From NCBI GenBank assembly GCA_963843605.1, contig CAWJLA010000004.1:1-64000 (forward strand): a stretch of DNA of 64,000 nt. The letters are read 5' to 3'. Positions 9,219-19,143 of this stretch are shown here, one piece after another. Numbering within the stretch: the first letter of the stretch is position 1; the number at the start of each line of letters is the position of its first letter. This DNA is from FEN-1297 sp963843605 (GTDB lineage Bacteria; Bacteroidota; Ignavibacteria; Ignavibacteriales; Ignavibacteriaceae). Made by a program: the position numbers and the translations under genes. The notes below the pieces were generated by a model. It was not told the origin of the DNA and made no database searches. It saw nothing but the letters and a program-made list of their open reading frames with translations.

Positions 9219-10973
9219 ATGGAAAGCACTAATAAAGGAAAAAGAAATAAGGCAAAGCCCGGACGAGGTATTTACAGTCTTTTGAGACAATATATCGGTT
9301 TTATACTTCTGCTTATCTTACTTGCTTTGCTGGGTAACGGGGTCAATCTTTTTATACCGAAAATAATTTCCAGCGGGATTGATGCTTATTCCGGCGGACA
9401 ATATGTTTTCAAGACAATTGCAGTCGAATTCTTGGGAGCCGCACTCGTTATATTTATTTTTACTTATCTTCAGAGCATAGTTCAAACTTATACTTCTGAG
9501 CGCGTTGCCCGAGATCTAAGAAAGAAACTTTCGCAAAAAATTTCGGGTCAAAGTTATGCTTTCGTTCAGGAAGCAAATCCTTCCACGTTATTAACCAACC
9601 TTACCTCCGATGTTGACTCGGTAAAGATGTTTGTATCGCAGGCCGTAGCGTCGATTGCATCTTCAGTCTTTATAATTATCGGAACAAGCATTCTTCTGTT
9701 AACGATAAATTGGAAACTTGCTTTGACGGTTATTGCTATAATTCCGGTTATCGCTGTTACTTTTTTTGCGGTCTTAAAAAAGGTAAGGGTATTGTTTAAG
9801 AAGGGCCGCGAAGTAATCGACTGGCTGAATAAAATAATTAATGAAAGTATTCTGGGTGCGGCTATCATCCGTGTTATCAATGCTCAGCAAATTGAATACC
9901 TGAAATTTATTGAAGCAAATACCGAAGCTAAAGATATAGGAATTTCCATTCTTACATTATTTGCAACGCTTATTCCGGTAGTTACTTTTGTCGCAAACCT
10001 TGCTACGCTTTCAATCCTTGCACTAGGTGGCCATTTTGTTATTAACGGAAGCATGTCGTTGGGCGATTTCGCGGCTTTCAACAGTTATGTATCTATCTTA
10101 ATTTTTCCGATCATCATTATCGGTTTCATGAGTAACCTAATTGCACGGGCTTCGGTTTCCTATCAAAGAATATTTAAAGTGTTAAACGCACCTGATACAC
10201 TCGAATCGGGAACAATTGATCATTTGCCGAAGGGCGATATACGGCTTGAAAATATTAATGTTTACTATAACGAAAAACCTGCGCTGAAAAATGTTTCCTT
10301 TACAATAAAAGCAGGTACAAGAACTGCTATTATAGGACCGACTGCCGCAGGAAAGAGTCAGTTGCTATATCTGCTTACCGGACTGATAAAGCCTGACTCG
10401 GGAACAATTGAATTTGACGGGAGGGATATTAATGATTACAAAAAAGAACCTTTCCATAACAGTATCGGTTTTGTTTTTCAGGACAGTATTATTTTCAATT
10501 TAAGTCTTCGCGATAATATTTCTTTCGGAAACAATATCACCGGTAAATCACTGGAAGAGGCGATTGAAACTGCCGAACTGAAAGAATTTGCCGAATCTCT
10601 CCCCCAAAAGCTTGATACTATTGTATCCGAACGCGGCACCAGTCTTTCCGGCGGACAAAAGCAAAGAATAATGCTTGCACGCGCTTTGGCCTTAAAGCCT
10701 AAAATTCTGCTGCTGGACGATTTTACAGCAAGAGTAGATAATCAAACGGAACAGAAGATTTTAAAAAACATCAAAGATAATTATAAAGACATAACTCTGG
10801 TTTCGGTTACACAAAAGATAGCACCTGTAGAGAACTTTGACCAGATTATCCTGCTAATGGAAGGAGAAGTAATTGCGGCCGGAAAGCACAGTGAACTGCT
10901 GAAGGAATGCCCGGAATATATCCAGATATATAATTCTCAAAGAAGCATGAGTCACTATGAATTACAATCTTAA
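9219..10973 (+). CDS. ABC exporter half-transporter, degenerate ATP-site subunit
   Basis: 584 residues from ATG 9219; a TTG two codons earlier is also open. The N-terminal membrane domain (about 20-310) has six predicted helices. The ATPase domain has Walker A GPTAAGKSQ, an intact signature SLSGGQKQR (about 475-483), but Walker B reads ILLLDDFTARVD with Asp in place of the catalytic Glu (about 501) and Gln replaces the switch His (VSVTQK, about 532). These are the hallmarks of the degenerate-site subunit of heterodimeric type IV exporters such as TM287/288 and BmrCD. The partner is the next gene, which starts inside the end of this one (17-base overlap). Export of drugs or lipids across the inner membrane is the family role; the substrate is unknown. 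Confidence 0.88.
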   Translation: MESTNKGKRNKAKPGRGIYSLLRQYIGFILLLILLALLGNGVNLFIPKIISSGIDAYSGGQYVFKTIAVEFLGAALVIFIFTYLQSIVQTYTSERVARDLRKKLSQKISGQSYAFVQEANPSTLLTNLTSDVDSVKMFVSQAVASIASSVFIIIGTSILLLTINWKLALTVIAIIPVIAVTFFAVLKKVRVLFKKGREVIDWLNKIINESILGAAIIRVINAQQIEYLKFIEANTEAKDIGISILTLFATLIPVVTFVANLATLSILALGGHFVINGSMSLGDFAAFNSYVSILIFPIIIIGFMSNLIARASVSYQRIFKVLNAPDTLESGTIDHLPKGDIRLENINVYYNEKPALKNVSFTIKAGTRTAIIGPTAAGKSQLLYLLTGLIKPDSGTIEFDGRDINDYKKEPFHNSIGFVFQDSIIFNLSLRDNISFGNNITGKSLEEAIETAELKEFAESLPQKLDTIVSERGTSLSGGQKQRIMLARALALKPKILLLDDFTARVDNQTEQKILKNIKDNYKDITLVSVTQKIAPVENFDQIILLMEGEVIAAGKHSELLKECPEYIQIYNSQRSMSHYELQS

Positions 10974-12717
10974 TACGCTTGTAAAAAATAAAGAAAAGAG
11001 ATCCACATACGCCACCGTAAAAAATCTGCTGGTTCATCTGGTGGAAGAGAAAGTATTGCTGATAAAAGCATTTATAGCAATGCTTGTCACAGCGGCGCTG
11101 AACCTCCTTGCTCCTCTTATTATCGGACATACAATTGATAATTACGTTCAGACAAAGCAATATCACGGCGTACTTATATTCAGCGGCATTCTGCTGGTGA
11201 TGTATATTATCACCCTGGCGGCCGGATATATCCAAACCAAACTGATGGGAACAGTAGGTCAGCGGATGCTTTTTACTTTGCGTAATGCTGTGTTTAATAA
11301 ACTGCAGGAACTTCCAGTAGATTTTTTCAATCAGAACAAGGCAGGCGATCTTATATCGAGAATTAATAACGATACCGATAATATCAACCAGTTCTTCTCG
11401 CAGTCGCTGATGCAATTTGCCCGTTTCATTCTGATTATGATCGGCGCGGGAATATTTTTGTTATCGATAAATCTTCCTCTCGGAGCAGCGGCGCTGGCTC
11501 CCGCATTAATTTTATGGCTGTTTACAAAATTAATATCACCCTGGGTAAAAAGAAAAAATGCGGTCAGTCTTAAGAGCGTCGGTCTGCTTAGTTCGACCGT
11601 TCAGGAAAGCCTTAATAATTTTAAAGTAATTGTTGCGTTTAACCGCAGAGATTACTTCATGGAAAAATTTAATGAATCCAACATGCAGAATTACCGCAGT
11701 TCCGTTTCGGCAGGATTGGCAAATAATTTTTTCATGCCCGTTTACGGACTTTTCTCCAACATCGGTCAATTAATTGTACTTACTTACGGAATTTTTCTTA
11801 TATCGGCAGGAGATTTTACCATAGGTCTTTTAATCAGCTTCCTTGCATACATTACGAGTTTTTACAACCCTTTAAGACAGCTTGCAGCTTTGTGGGCAAA
11901 CTTCCAAGTAGCGCTGGCGGCATGGGACAGGATTGCAATAATTCTGAATCTGGAAAACAATATTCCCGTAATTGAAGACAATTCTGCAGTAAACTCCGGA
12001 TCACTGATTTCTTTTAAGAATGTTTCTTTCAGCTATCCTGAAAGCAGTGAAGTTCTTCATAATATTAATTTCGACCTTAAAAAAGGAAAGACATATGCAT
12101 TCGTAGGCCCCACAGGCGGAGGCAAAACAACTATTGCTTCTTTAATTGCAAGATTGTACGATCCTTCCAAGGGAACTGTTTTTCTTGACGGCAGGAACAT
12201 ACGAACGTTTCAGCCTGAAGAGCGAACGAAGAAAATAGGTTTCATTTTACAGGAGCCTTTTTTATTTACTGGAACGGTAAAAGATAATATTTTGTACGGG
12301 AATGAAAGTTTTAAGAGCTTTACTACCGAACAACTAACCGGAGCAATTACTGATGCGGGTCTGGAAGGCCTGTTAGAAAGGTTTGAATCCGGGTTAGATA
12401 CAAATATAAAAATTTCCGGCGACGGCATAAGTCTCGGCCAAAAACAATTAATAGCTTTTATAAGAGCAATACTAAGAAATCCCGAGCTGCTGATACTCGA
12501 CGAAGCGACTGCAAATATAGATACCGTTACCGAACAATTACTGGAAAGTATATTGCGGAAATTGCCGCCGACAAGCACAAAGGTAATTATTGCTCATCGC
12601 TTGAATACAATTGAAAATGCGGATGAAATTTATTTTGTAAATTCGGGGCAGGTAGTGCCGGCCGGTTCTCTCGAAGATGCAGTCAATATGCTGCTGCACG
12701 GAAAAAGAGTAAGTTAA
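10957..12717 (+). CDS. ABC exporter half-transporter, consensus ATP-site subunit
   Basis: 586 residues: a six-helix membrane domain (about 35-320) followed by an ATPase with Walker A GPTGGGKTT, Walker B LLILDEATANID with catalytic Glu516, and switch His547 in IIAHR. The signature is ISLGQKQL, so the usual SGGQ is altered to SLGQ (about 492-495). This complements the upstream subunit: its Walker A/B and His pair with the partner's good SGGQ to make one competent site, while the altered signature completes the weak site. The start overlaps the previous gene by 17 bases, which indicates translational coupling and a fixed heterodimer. No TetR-type operator is obvious, but a tetR-like gene follows. 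Confidence 0.88.
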   Translation: MNYNLNTLVKNKEKRSTYATVKNLLVHLVEEKVLLIKAFIAMLVTAALNLLAPLIIGHTIDNYVQTKQYHGVLIFSGILLVMYIITLAAGYIQTKLMGTVGQRMLFTLRNAVFNKLQELPVDFFNQNKAGDLISRINNDTDNINQFFSQSLMQFARFILIMIGAGIFLLSINLPLGAAALAPALILWLFTKLISPWVKRKNAVSLKSVGLLSSTVQESLNNFKVIVAFNRRDYFMEKFNESNMQNYRSSVSAGLANNFFMPVYGLFSNIGQLIVLTYGIFLISAGDFTIGLLISFLAYITSFYNPLRQLAALWANFQVALAAWDRIAIILNLENNIPVIEDNSAVNSGSLISFKNVSFSYPESSEVLHNINFDLKKGKTYAFVGPTGGGKTTIASLIARLYDPSKGTVFLDGRNIRTFQPEERTKKIGFILQEPFLFTGTVKDNILYGNESFKSFTTEQLTGAITDAGLEGLLERFESGLDTNIKISGDGISLGQKQLIAFIRAILRNPELLILDEATANIDTVTEQLLESILRKLPPTSTKVIIAHRLNTIENADEIYFVNSGQVVPAGSLEDAVNMLLHGKRVS

Positions 12718-13082
12718 TTCATTTTTCTTTCGCACAGTGAATTTATAAATCCTTTAATGTTCGAAATAAACCTGGTCAAACAGAATTGCCGGCATATGTT
12801 CAGGTAAATGAATAATAACAATTCTACAGACTATTCGAACCTAAACTAAGAACAAATTCACTACCGGGTTCCAGCACTTGTATCCGGTGAGGGGTATTTT
12901 CATGTCAGTGCAAAGTCTTAATTCATTTACGACATAGTCAAATCTTAATTCAAAAATTTAATTCAAGTCACATTTTATGTTCTTAAAAATATTTTTGTGA
13001 AATATCGTGACATAATATACCGTGCATAATGCATGTTTATTTTATATTCCGACGAGTAAAGTAGAAAGGTCGAAAAACCAGG
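12718..13082. promoter_or_regulatory. Intergenic region before the TetR-pump operon
   Basis: 365 AT-rich bases without a gene, between the ABC exporter pair and the TetR regulator. TGCATAATGCA (13023-13033) is an 11-base palindrome 50-60 bases before the regulator start and is a possible autoregulatory operator. TetR operators are usually longer, so this is only a candidate. Nothing else was recognised. Confidence 0.3.
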
Positions 13083-13703
13083 ATGAATTCGGTTAATGAA
13101 GGAGAAATTAAGAGTAAAGAATCCATTATTATAGAAGCAGCCCGCAAACGGTTTGCTCACTACGGTTATTCAAAAGTGACAATGGATGAAATAGCAGGCG
13201 ACGTTGAAATGGGAAAGGCTTCTTTATATTATTACTTCCCTACAAAAGAAGATCTGTTCAGAGCGGTTATTCTGCAAGAACAAAACGAGCTGAAAAAAAA
13301 CATAGAATTAATTCTTCAAAAGCCCGAAAGCGCTGTTAAGAAACTTCACAGCTACGTTAATCAAAGAATGAAATTTTTCAAAATATTAATCAATCTCGGT
13401 ACGTTGTCGGTTCATTCTTATTCCGAAATAAAATCAATATTTAAAGAACTGTTTACCGATTTTGAAAAAACGGAAATTCTATTAATAAAAAAAATTATCG
13501 ACGAAGGAAAAACGAATAATGAGTTAGATGCCGGTTTGCCGGACAATACAGCCGAAGTGTTTCTGCACGTTCTGCAGGGACTTAGATGCAATGTATTACG
13601 GTGGACAAAAGGACACAAGCCGGATGATAAGACGCGTAAAAACCTGGAACAGGAAATGAATACGGTAACCGATATTTTTATTCACGGTATTAAAAGTCGA
13701 TAA
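13083..13703 (+). CDS. TetR-family transcriptional regulator
   Basis: 206 residues. The N-terminal TetR helix-turn-helix is clear (about 15-62): ESIIIEAARKRFAHYGYSKV, then VTMDEIAGDVEMGKASLYYYFPTKEDLFRAV. The C-terminal ligand-binding part is helical and not assignable. It is the first gene of a compact plus-strand run: the HlyD-like gene follows after 30 bases, then the MFS pump and TolC genes. TetR proteins in this position usually repress their pump operon until a substrate binds, so this one likely controls 13083-17694 and perhaps 19098. Confidence 0.9.
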   Translation: MNSVNEGEIKSKESIIIEAARKRFAHYGYSKVTMDEIAGDVEMGKASLYYYFPTKEDLFRAVILQEQNELKKNIELILQKPESAVKKLHSYVNQRMKFFKILINLGTLSVHSYSEIKSIFKELFTDFEKTEILLIKKIIDEGKTNNELDAGLPDNTAEVFLHVLQGLRCNVLRWTKGHKPDDKTRKNLEQEMNTVTDIFIHGIKSR

Positions 13704-13733
13704 GCAAAATATTTTTTAATAAAGGAAAAGCTA

Positions 13734-14744
13734 ATGGCACAGAACGAGGAATCAAAAGATCAGAATAAAACGACTCCAAATGCAAAAAGAAATAATACCG
13801 GTGTAAACGACGGGAAAAAAGAAAAATCCCGATTCGGTAAAAAGAGAATTATTATTCCGGCAGTTATAATTCTTCTGTTTATAGCAGGTGCCGTTTATTG
13901 GTATATAGGTCAAATCGGGCACGTCTCAACCGATGATGCTTTTGTGGATGCTAATCAACTTTCCGTCAGTTCAAAAATTCTCGGAAGGATTACAAGACTG
14001 ACTGTAGACGAAGGCGATTCGGTAAAAGAAGGACAGATGCTGGTTGCACTTGATTCAACAGATTATAAAGCCCGCGAGAATCAGGCAATGGCAATGTTAA
14101 ATCTGGCAAACGAGAGCATCACTCTTGCTAAAGTAAATATCGCAAGAGCACAGGACGATTTTAACCGGGCACAGAATCAATACAAGGATAAAATTATACC
14201 CAAAGAACAATTTGATCATGCCCAAAAAGCTTTAGAAGCCGCGCAAGCAGAATATAAAATCGATATGTCTAAAATAGGCACCGCAAAAGCACAACTGCAG
14301 GTTTTAAAGGCAAATCTTCAAAACACAAAAATATATTCGCCGATGGAGGGTGTTGTCGCAAAAAGATGGGTGTTAAAAGGAGATGTTATATCACCCGGCC
14401 AGCCGGTTTTCACAATTTATAACCTTAAGAATATTTGGATTACAGCCGAGCTGGAAGAAACAAATTTGTCTTCGATCCATTTAGGAGATAAAGTACAAAT
14501 ATCCGTCGATGCCTATCCCGATCAAAAATTTGAAGGCAAGGTATACCAGATAGGCTCGACAACCGCATCCGAATTTGCTCTTATTCCTCCTTCCAACGCA
14601 TCCGGAAATTTTACAAAGGTTACGCAGAGAGTTCCGGTAAAAATTTCTATAAAACCGGTTTTGGCAAAAGGAGAGGCGGATCCGCCGGGCTCAATTAAAC
14701 TATTACCGGGAATGTCGGTGGAAATAGATGTCAAGGTAAATTAA
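13734..14744 (+). CDS. HlyD/EmrA-type periplasmic adaptor
   Basis: 336 residues. A basic cytoplasmic tail is followed by one membrane helix (about 40-60), then the barrel-sandwich start STDDAFVDANQLSVSSKILG, which is characteristic of EmrA-like adaptors. A lipoyl half-motif (LTVDEGDSVKEGQMLVALDS), a coiled-coil hairpin (about 110-195) and the second lipoyl half with beta-barrel (IYSPMEGVVAKRWVLKGDVI) follow. It should connect the MFS pump encoded 3 bases downstream to the TolC-type channel encoded after that. AAAGGAAAAG precedes the ATG as ribosome site. Confidence 0.9.
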   Translation: MAQNEESKDQNKTTPNAKRNNTGVNDGKKEKSRFGKKRIIIPAVIILLFIAGAVYWYIGQIGHVSTDDAFVDANQLSVSSKILGRITRLTVDEGDSVKEGQMLVALDSTDYKARENQAMAMLNLANESITLAKVNIARAQDDFNRAQNQYKDKIIPKEQFDHAQKALEAAQAEYKIDMSKIGTAKAQLQVLKANLQNTKIYSPMEGVVAKRWVLKGDVISPGQPVFTIYNLKNIWITAELEETNLSSIHLGDKVQISVDAYPDQKFEGKVYQIGSTTASEFALIPPSNASGNFTKVTQRVPVKISIKPVLAKGEADPPGSIKLLPGMSVEIDVKVN

Positions 14745-14747
14745 AAA

Positions 14748-16352
14748 ATGGGCAAAATTAAAAACAGCGGAAATAACATTCAATTATCCAATATACACGA
14801 GCATCCGTCGTATAAATGGATCGTACTTGCGAACGTTATGGTAGGCACTTTTATGGCGGTGCTGGATATTTCAATTGTAAATGTCGGCCTGCCTAAAATG
14901 ATGGCGGCATTCGGCGTAAGCGTAGACAAAATCGAATGGGTGTTAACTGCTTACCTTCTGGTATTTGCGGTTGTACTGCCGTCCTCCGGCTGGATTGCAG
15001 ATCATCTCGGATATAAAAAATCGTACAATCTGGGGTTGCTTCTTTTTACCGTAGGTTCATTGCTTTGCAGTCTTTCCGCCAATGAGAATATGTTAATATT
15101 ATTCAGGGTAGTGCAGGGTGCCGGAGCAGGTTTTATTATGCCGGTGGGAATGGCAATAGTTACACGGGAATTTCCTCCCAGTCAAAGAGGCGTTGCACTC
15201 GGCTTTTGGGGAGTTGCCGCGGCTGCTTCAATTTCTCTCGGACCGATGTTCGGCGGATATCTAATAGACAGTTTCAGCTGGCATGCAATATTCGATATCA
15301 ATGTTCCGATAGGTATTATGGCTATTGCGGGTACACTAATTGTTCTGAGAGAATATAAAACCGAAGAGACCCGCTCGTTTGATCTAGTTGGATTTATTTC
15401 GATGACATTATTTTTAGTATTTCTGCTTCTTGCACTATCCGACGGCAACTCAGCCTGGAATACCGGAGGCTGGACATCTAATTTTATACTCGGCTGTTTC
15501 TCAATTTCTTTTGTAAGTTTTGTAATTTTTCTGGCAACCGAGCTTACTGTTAAACACCCCATAATAGATCTGAGAATATTAAAGAACAGAAATTTCGGTA
15601 TGGCGAATTTAATGATGTTTATTTTCGGACTCGCTTTCTTCGGCAATTCGTTTCTACTGCCGATCTATCTGCAGAATTCGCTCGGGTATACTGCCCTTCA
15701 GGCCGGTCTTGTGTTTTTCCCAGTCGGAATTATTCAGGCAATTATGTCGCCTGTTGCAGGATGGATGACCGATAAATTGAATCCGAAGATACCGATTTCA
15801 ATCGGAATAATTTTAACTTTCTTTAGTATGTACTTGTACGGCAAACTGTCCCTAACCACGGAATACTGGCAGATAATGCTGCCTCTATTCATTCGTGGAT
15901 TCGGACTTGGTTTTATGTTCATACCTTTAAGCACTATCGCAATAAACGATATTTCCAAGGAGAAGATGGCACAGGCTACCGGCTTATTTAATACTATTCG
16001 CCAGGTAGGCGGAAGCTTCGGGGTAGCAATTCTGGGAACGATGCTTACCCGCAGGGTAATCTTCCATACCGAAATATACAGTCAGGCGGTCAATTCAAAC
16101 TCCGCAGCATTTAAACATTCGGTATACGGACTTACACATTTCGTTCAGCAGTCGGTGGGAGGTTCCGGAGGCGAGGTTATACTTAGAGCTAAAGCGTTAA
16201 TTGCACAAAATATAATAGGTCAGGCTTTTGTTTCAGGAATATCGGATGATTTTCTAGCCGGTGCCGCTTTAACTGTTCTAATTCTTATTCCTCTCTTCTT
16301 TCTGAAATACCATAAGAGAAAAGACGGAAGTAAAGTTGAGATGATGGAATAA
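14748..16352 (+). CDS. DHA2-family drug:H+ antiporter (EmrB-like)
   Basis: 534 residues with about 14 predicted membrane helices, the DHA2 layout. Motif C-type and family signatures are visible: FMAVLDISIVNVGLPKM in helix 1, IEWVLTAYLL, SSGWIADHLGYKKSYNLG (motif A) and FRVVQGAGAGFIMPVG. It should expel lipophilic compounds using the proton gradient, working with the adjacent adaptor and TolC-type protein as a tripartite pump spanning both membranes. It begins 3 bases after the adaptor gene, so the two are surely co-translated. Substrate unknown. Confidence 0.9.
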   Translation: MGKIKNSGNNIQLSNIHEHPSYKWIVLANVMVGTFMAVLDISIVNVGLPKMMAAFGVSVDKIEWVLTAYLLVFAVVLPSSGWIADHLGYKKSYNLGLLLFTVGSLLCSLSANENMLILFRVVQGAGAGFIMPVGMAIVTREFPPSQRGVALGFWGVAAAASISLGPMFGGYLIDSFSWHAIFDINVPIGIMAIAGTLIVLREYKTEETRSFDLVGFISMTLFLVFLLLALSDGNSAWNTGGWTSNFILGCFSISFVSFVIFLATELTVKHPIIDLRILKNRNFGMANLMMFIFGLAFFGNSFLLPIYLQNSLGYTALQAGLVFFPVGIIQAIMSPVAGWMTDKLNPKIPISIGIILTFFSMYLYGKLSLTTEYWQIMLPLFIRGFGLGFMFIPLSTIAINDISKEKMAQATGLFNTIRQVGGSFGVAILGTMLTRRVIFHTEIYSQAVNSNSAAFKHSVYGLTHFVQQSVGGSGGEVILRAKALIAQNIIGQAFVSGISDDFLAGAALTVLILIPLFFLKYHKRKDGSKVEMME

Positions 16353-16386
16353 TTCTTAATCACCATGTACGGAGTTAAATATCAGC

Positions 16387-17694
16387 ATGAAGAATTCGAT
16401 AATTACTTCTTTACTGATTATATTTGTTTCTATTTTTAATGTGGCATATCCTCAAAATTCAGTTGAAGGAAACTTAACGTTAGATAAGGCGATCCGGCTT
16501 GCACTCACGAACCAGCCGCTTATCCAGCAGTCCGAAGAAGATGTTAAAGCCGCTGATGCAAAAATAAAACAGCAAAAAAGTTTTGACTATCCCGATGTTG
16601 AGGGAAATTTATCTTACGCACGATTAGGTCCCGTTTCTTCGATAGCATTCGGGGAATCAACTTTTAATTTATTCCCGGCCAACAATTATAATTTTAATGT
16701 TCAGGCGAATTATAACTTATATGATTTCGGTAAGAAGAATGCACTTTTAGATCTTACAAAATCTTATAAACTAACGAATGAAGAAAAAATAGAGTACATA
16801 AAGAACGGGCTTTCTTATAAAACAGTATATCTTTTTTATTCCATCTTATATTTGGAAAAAGATTTAAAAGTTAAAAACGACCAGATAAATACACTTCAAA
16901 ATCATCTCCAAATAACAAATAAAAAAGAAGAAAACGGATCGGCTACAGATTTCGATATATTAACAACGAAGGTAAGAGTGGCTGCTGCTGAAAATGAGAA
17001 AATAGATATAGAAAATGCAATAACTAAACAGAAAATTGCACTTAAAGAGATTTTGGGATTAAATAGCGGTGAAACGCTGAACCTTTCGGGTGACCTTGCT
17101 TTAATGCAGCAATCTACAAATACCGACTCGCTGCTTGCCAAAGCATACTCACAAAGAGAAGAGATGAAAATTGCGGCAGATAACGTAAACTCGACAAAAC
17201 TCCGGAAACATGCTGCATCTCTTGAAGATATGCCTCAGGTTAATGTAGTTGCGAATTACGGATTAAAGAACGGATATATACCGGATTTAAATGTACTCAG
17301 AGGCAACTGGATATTAGGAATCTCTGCAAATATTCCTATCTTTAACGGATTTAAAAAAGACGCCCGCATTGAAGAGGAGGAAGCAAATTTAAATGCAGAC
17401 AATTTTAAGATCTCCGCCTTGAAAAGAAAAATAAAAACAGAGGTCGAGCAGTCCGTATCGCAATTAAAAACCAGCCGGTCGCAATTAAGAATTATCGAGC
17501 TTCAGGTTGAACAAGCTGAGCAAGCCGTTAAAAGGGCCGAGGCTTCTTATGAGAACGGTGTAATCACTAATCTGGACTTGCTCGATGCGGAAACTTCGTT
17601 GGCTGAAGCAAGACTGCTGCATTTAAGAGTTATTTACCGGGATGTAATTAATACGTATTCGCTTAAAGAGGCCGTCGGAGACAGCATCAGGTAA
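16387..17694 (+). CDS. TolC-family outer-membrane efflux channel
   Basis: 435 residues with a signal peptide (MKNSIITSLLIIFVSIFNVAYPQ). The mature protein shows two repeats of the outer-membrane efflux protein domain: LTLDKAIRLALTNQPLIQQSEEDVKAA opens the first, and long coiled-coil helices (VSQLKTSRSQLRIIELQVEQ, ASYENGVITNLDLLDAETS) close the second. It should form the trimeric exit duct for the EmrAB-like pump encoded directly upstream (35-base gap). It is the third component of the same operon. Confidence 0.92.
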   Translation: MKNSIITSLLIIFVSIFNVAYPQNSVEGNLTLDKAIRLALTNQPLIQQSEEDVKAADAKIKQQKSFDYPDVEGNLSYARLGPVSSIAFGESTFNLFPANNYNFNVQANYNLYDFGKKNALLDLTKSYKLTNEEKIEYIKNGLSYKTVYLFYSILYLEKDLKVKNDQINTLQNHLQITNKKEENGSATDFDILTTKVRVAAAENEKIDIENAITKQKIALKEILGLNSGETLNLSGDLALMQQSTNTDSLLAKAYSQREEMKIAADNVNSTKLRKHAASLEDMPQVNVVANYGLKNGYIPDLNVLRGNWILGISANIPIFNGFKKDARIEEEEANLNADNFKISALKRKIKTEVEQSVSQLKTSRSQLRIIELQVEQAEQAVKRAEASYENGVITNLDLLDAETSLAEARLLHLRVIYRDVINTYSLKEAVGDSIR

Positions 17695-17754
17695 GTTCTA
17701 AGATATTTTAGCGTCAAAAAATACCAACGGATAACCTGCTCGCTGATTATAAAT

Positions 17755-19098
17755 ATGCCAAAAGATAAAAACGAAGATAAAAAAAAATTATCGGAACGCT
17801 TTGTAGCATTAAGGGCTTTAAGGCACAAAAACTTCCGCCTTTATTTCGGAGGACAGGGTCTTTCTGTAGTAGGTACGTGGGTTCAGAGAATTGCATTAAC
17901 CTGGCTGGTATACCGCTTAACTAATTCCGCGCTGCTTTTAGGTATCGTCGGATTTTCCGGACAGATTCCTCTATTGATCGTCACTCCTTTTGCAGGTGTT
18001 TTCGCCGACCGCATGAACAAACATAAAATACTATTGTATACTCAGGCTTTATCCATGGTGCAGGCATTCGTTCTGGCCGCGCTGGTTTTATCCGACACAA
18101 TTCAGGTATGGGAAATTATAGCATTAAGTGTTATCCTGGGTATTTTTGATGCGGTTGATATGCCGACACGACAGTCGTTTATGGTAGAGATGATAGGCAA
18201 CAGCAAGGAAGATCTGGGAAACGCCATCGCCATGAATTCCAGCATGGTTAACGCCGCAAGACTCATAGGCCCTGCGATAGCAGGTCTTTTAATTTCGGCG
18301 TTCGGTGAAGGATGGTGCTTTCTGCTGAATGCCGTCAGTTATGTAGCCGTAATTGTTTCTTTATTAAAAATGAAAGTAACACCAAGAAAATTGCCTTCAA
18401 AAAAGAAAGAAACATTTAAGGAATTAAAGGAAGGATTGAATTACGCATTCGGATTTGCACCTATAAAATCAATACTTATTCTGCTGGCAATCGTAAGTTT
18501 TATGGGAACCCCGATAAGAATTTTAGCTCCGGTGTTCGTAAAAAAATTCTTTAACGGCGGAGCCGACTTATTCGGCTTCTTAATGGGAGCATCCGGACTG
18601 GGAGCTTTGACCGGAGCAATTTTTCTTATGAACAGAAAATCCGTTTTAGGACTGGGTAAAATTATTTCTTTCGCCGTATTGGCTTTCGGAGTCGGATTAG
18701 TTGCATTCGCACTTTCGCATATCATATTTTTGTCCTTGATCTTTATGTATCTAACAGGACTTGGAATGATGATACAATTAGCGGGCAGCAATACAATGCT
18801 GCAGACAATTATAGAAGACGATAAACGCGGAAGAGTAATGAGCTTGTATGCAATGTCTTTCAGAGGCATGGCCCCGTTCGGCAGTCTGCTGGCAGGCGCA
18901 GCCGCAGGATTAATCGGCGCTTCGTTAACCCTTATAATAGGCGGATTTTTTTGTTTGCTGGGAGGTGTTTATTTTCTGATAAACCTCCCCAAATTAAGAA
19001 AGCTGATACGGCCGATTTACATTAACCTGGGAATTATTCCCGAGGCACTGCATGGTGTAGACACGGCAACCAGACTTTCTTTCGAAGAGAAAGAATAA
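17755..19098 (+). CDS. MFS exporter, MFS_3/EntS-like
   Basis: 447 residues, about 12 predicted helices. The N-terminus LRHKNFRLYFGGQGLSVVG and TWVQRIALTWLVYRLTNSAL, then FAGVFADRMNKHKIL, are typical of the MFS_3 (DHA3) exporters related to EntS. It follows the TolC gene by 60 bases on the same strand and may be a fourth member of the pump operon, or a single-component exporter. The substrate is unknown; siderophore or drug export are family possibilities. The gene ends 45 bases from the convergent BadF/HgdB gene, with only a weak hairpin between. Confidence 0.85.
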   Translation: MPKDKNEDKKKLSERFVALRALRHKNFRLYFGGQGLSVVGTWVQRIALTWLVYRLTNSALLLGIVGFSGQIPLLIVTPFAGVFADRMNKHKILLYTQALSMVQAFVLAALVLSDTIQVWEIIALSVILGIFDAVDMPTRQSFMVEMIGNSKEDLGNAIAMNSSMVNAARLIGPAIAGLLISAFGEGWCFLLNAVSYVAVIVSLLKMKVTPRKLPSKKKETFKELKEGLNYAFGFAPIKSILILLAIVSFMGTPIRILAPVFVKKFFNGGADLFGFLMGASGLGALTGAIFLMNRKSVLGLGKIISFAVLAFGVGLVAFALSHIIFLSLIFMYLTGLGMMIQLAGSNTMLQTIIEDDKRGRVMSLYAMSFRGMAPFGSLLAGAAAGLIGASLTLIIGGFFCLLGGVYFLINLPKLRKLIRPIYINLGIIPEALHGVDTATRLSFEEKE

Positions 19099-19143
19099 AC
19101 AAGTATAATTCAAATCTCGTAATTGAATCTTAACTTTTCCCTT

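Noticed and set aside
10846..11415. 189-codon minus-strand frame across the ABC exporter overlap
   Set aside because: Lies opposite two clearly coding ABC genes; its histidine- and cysteine-rich composition is a shadow of their codon bias.
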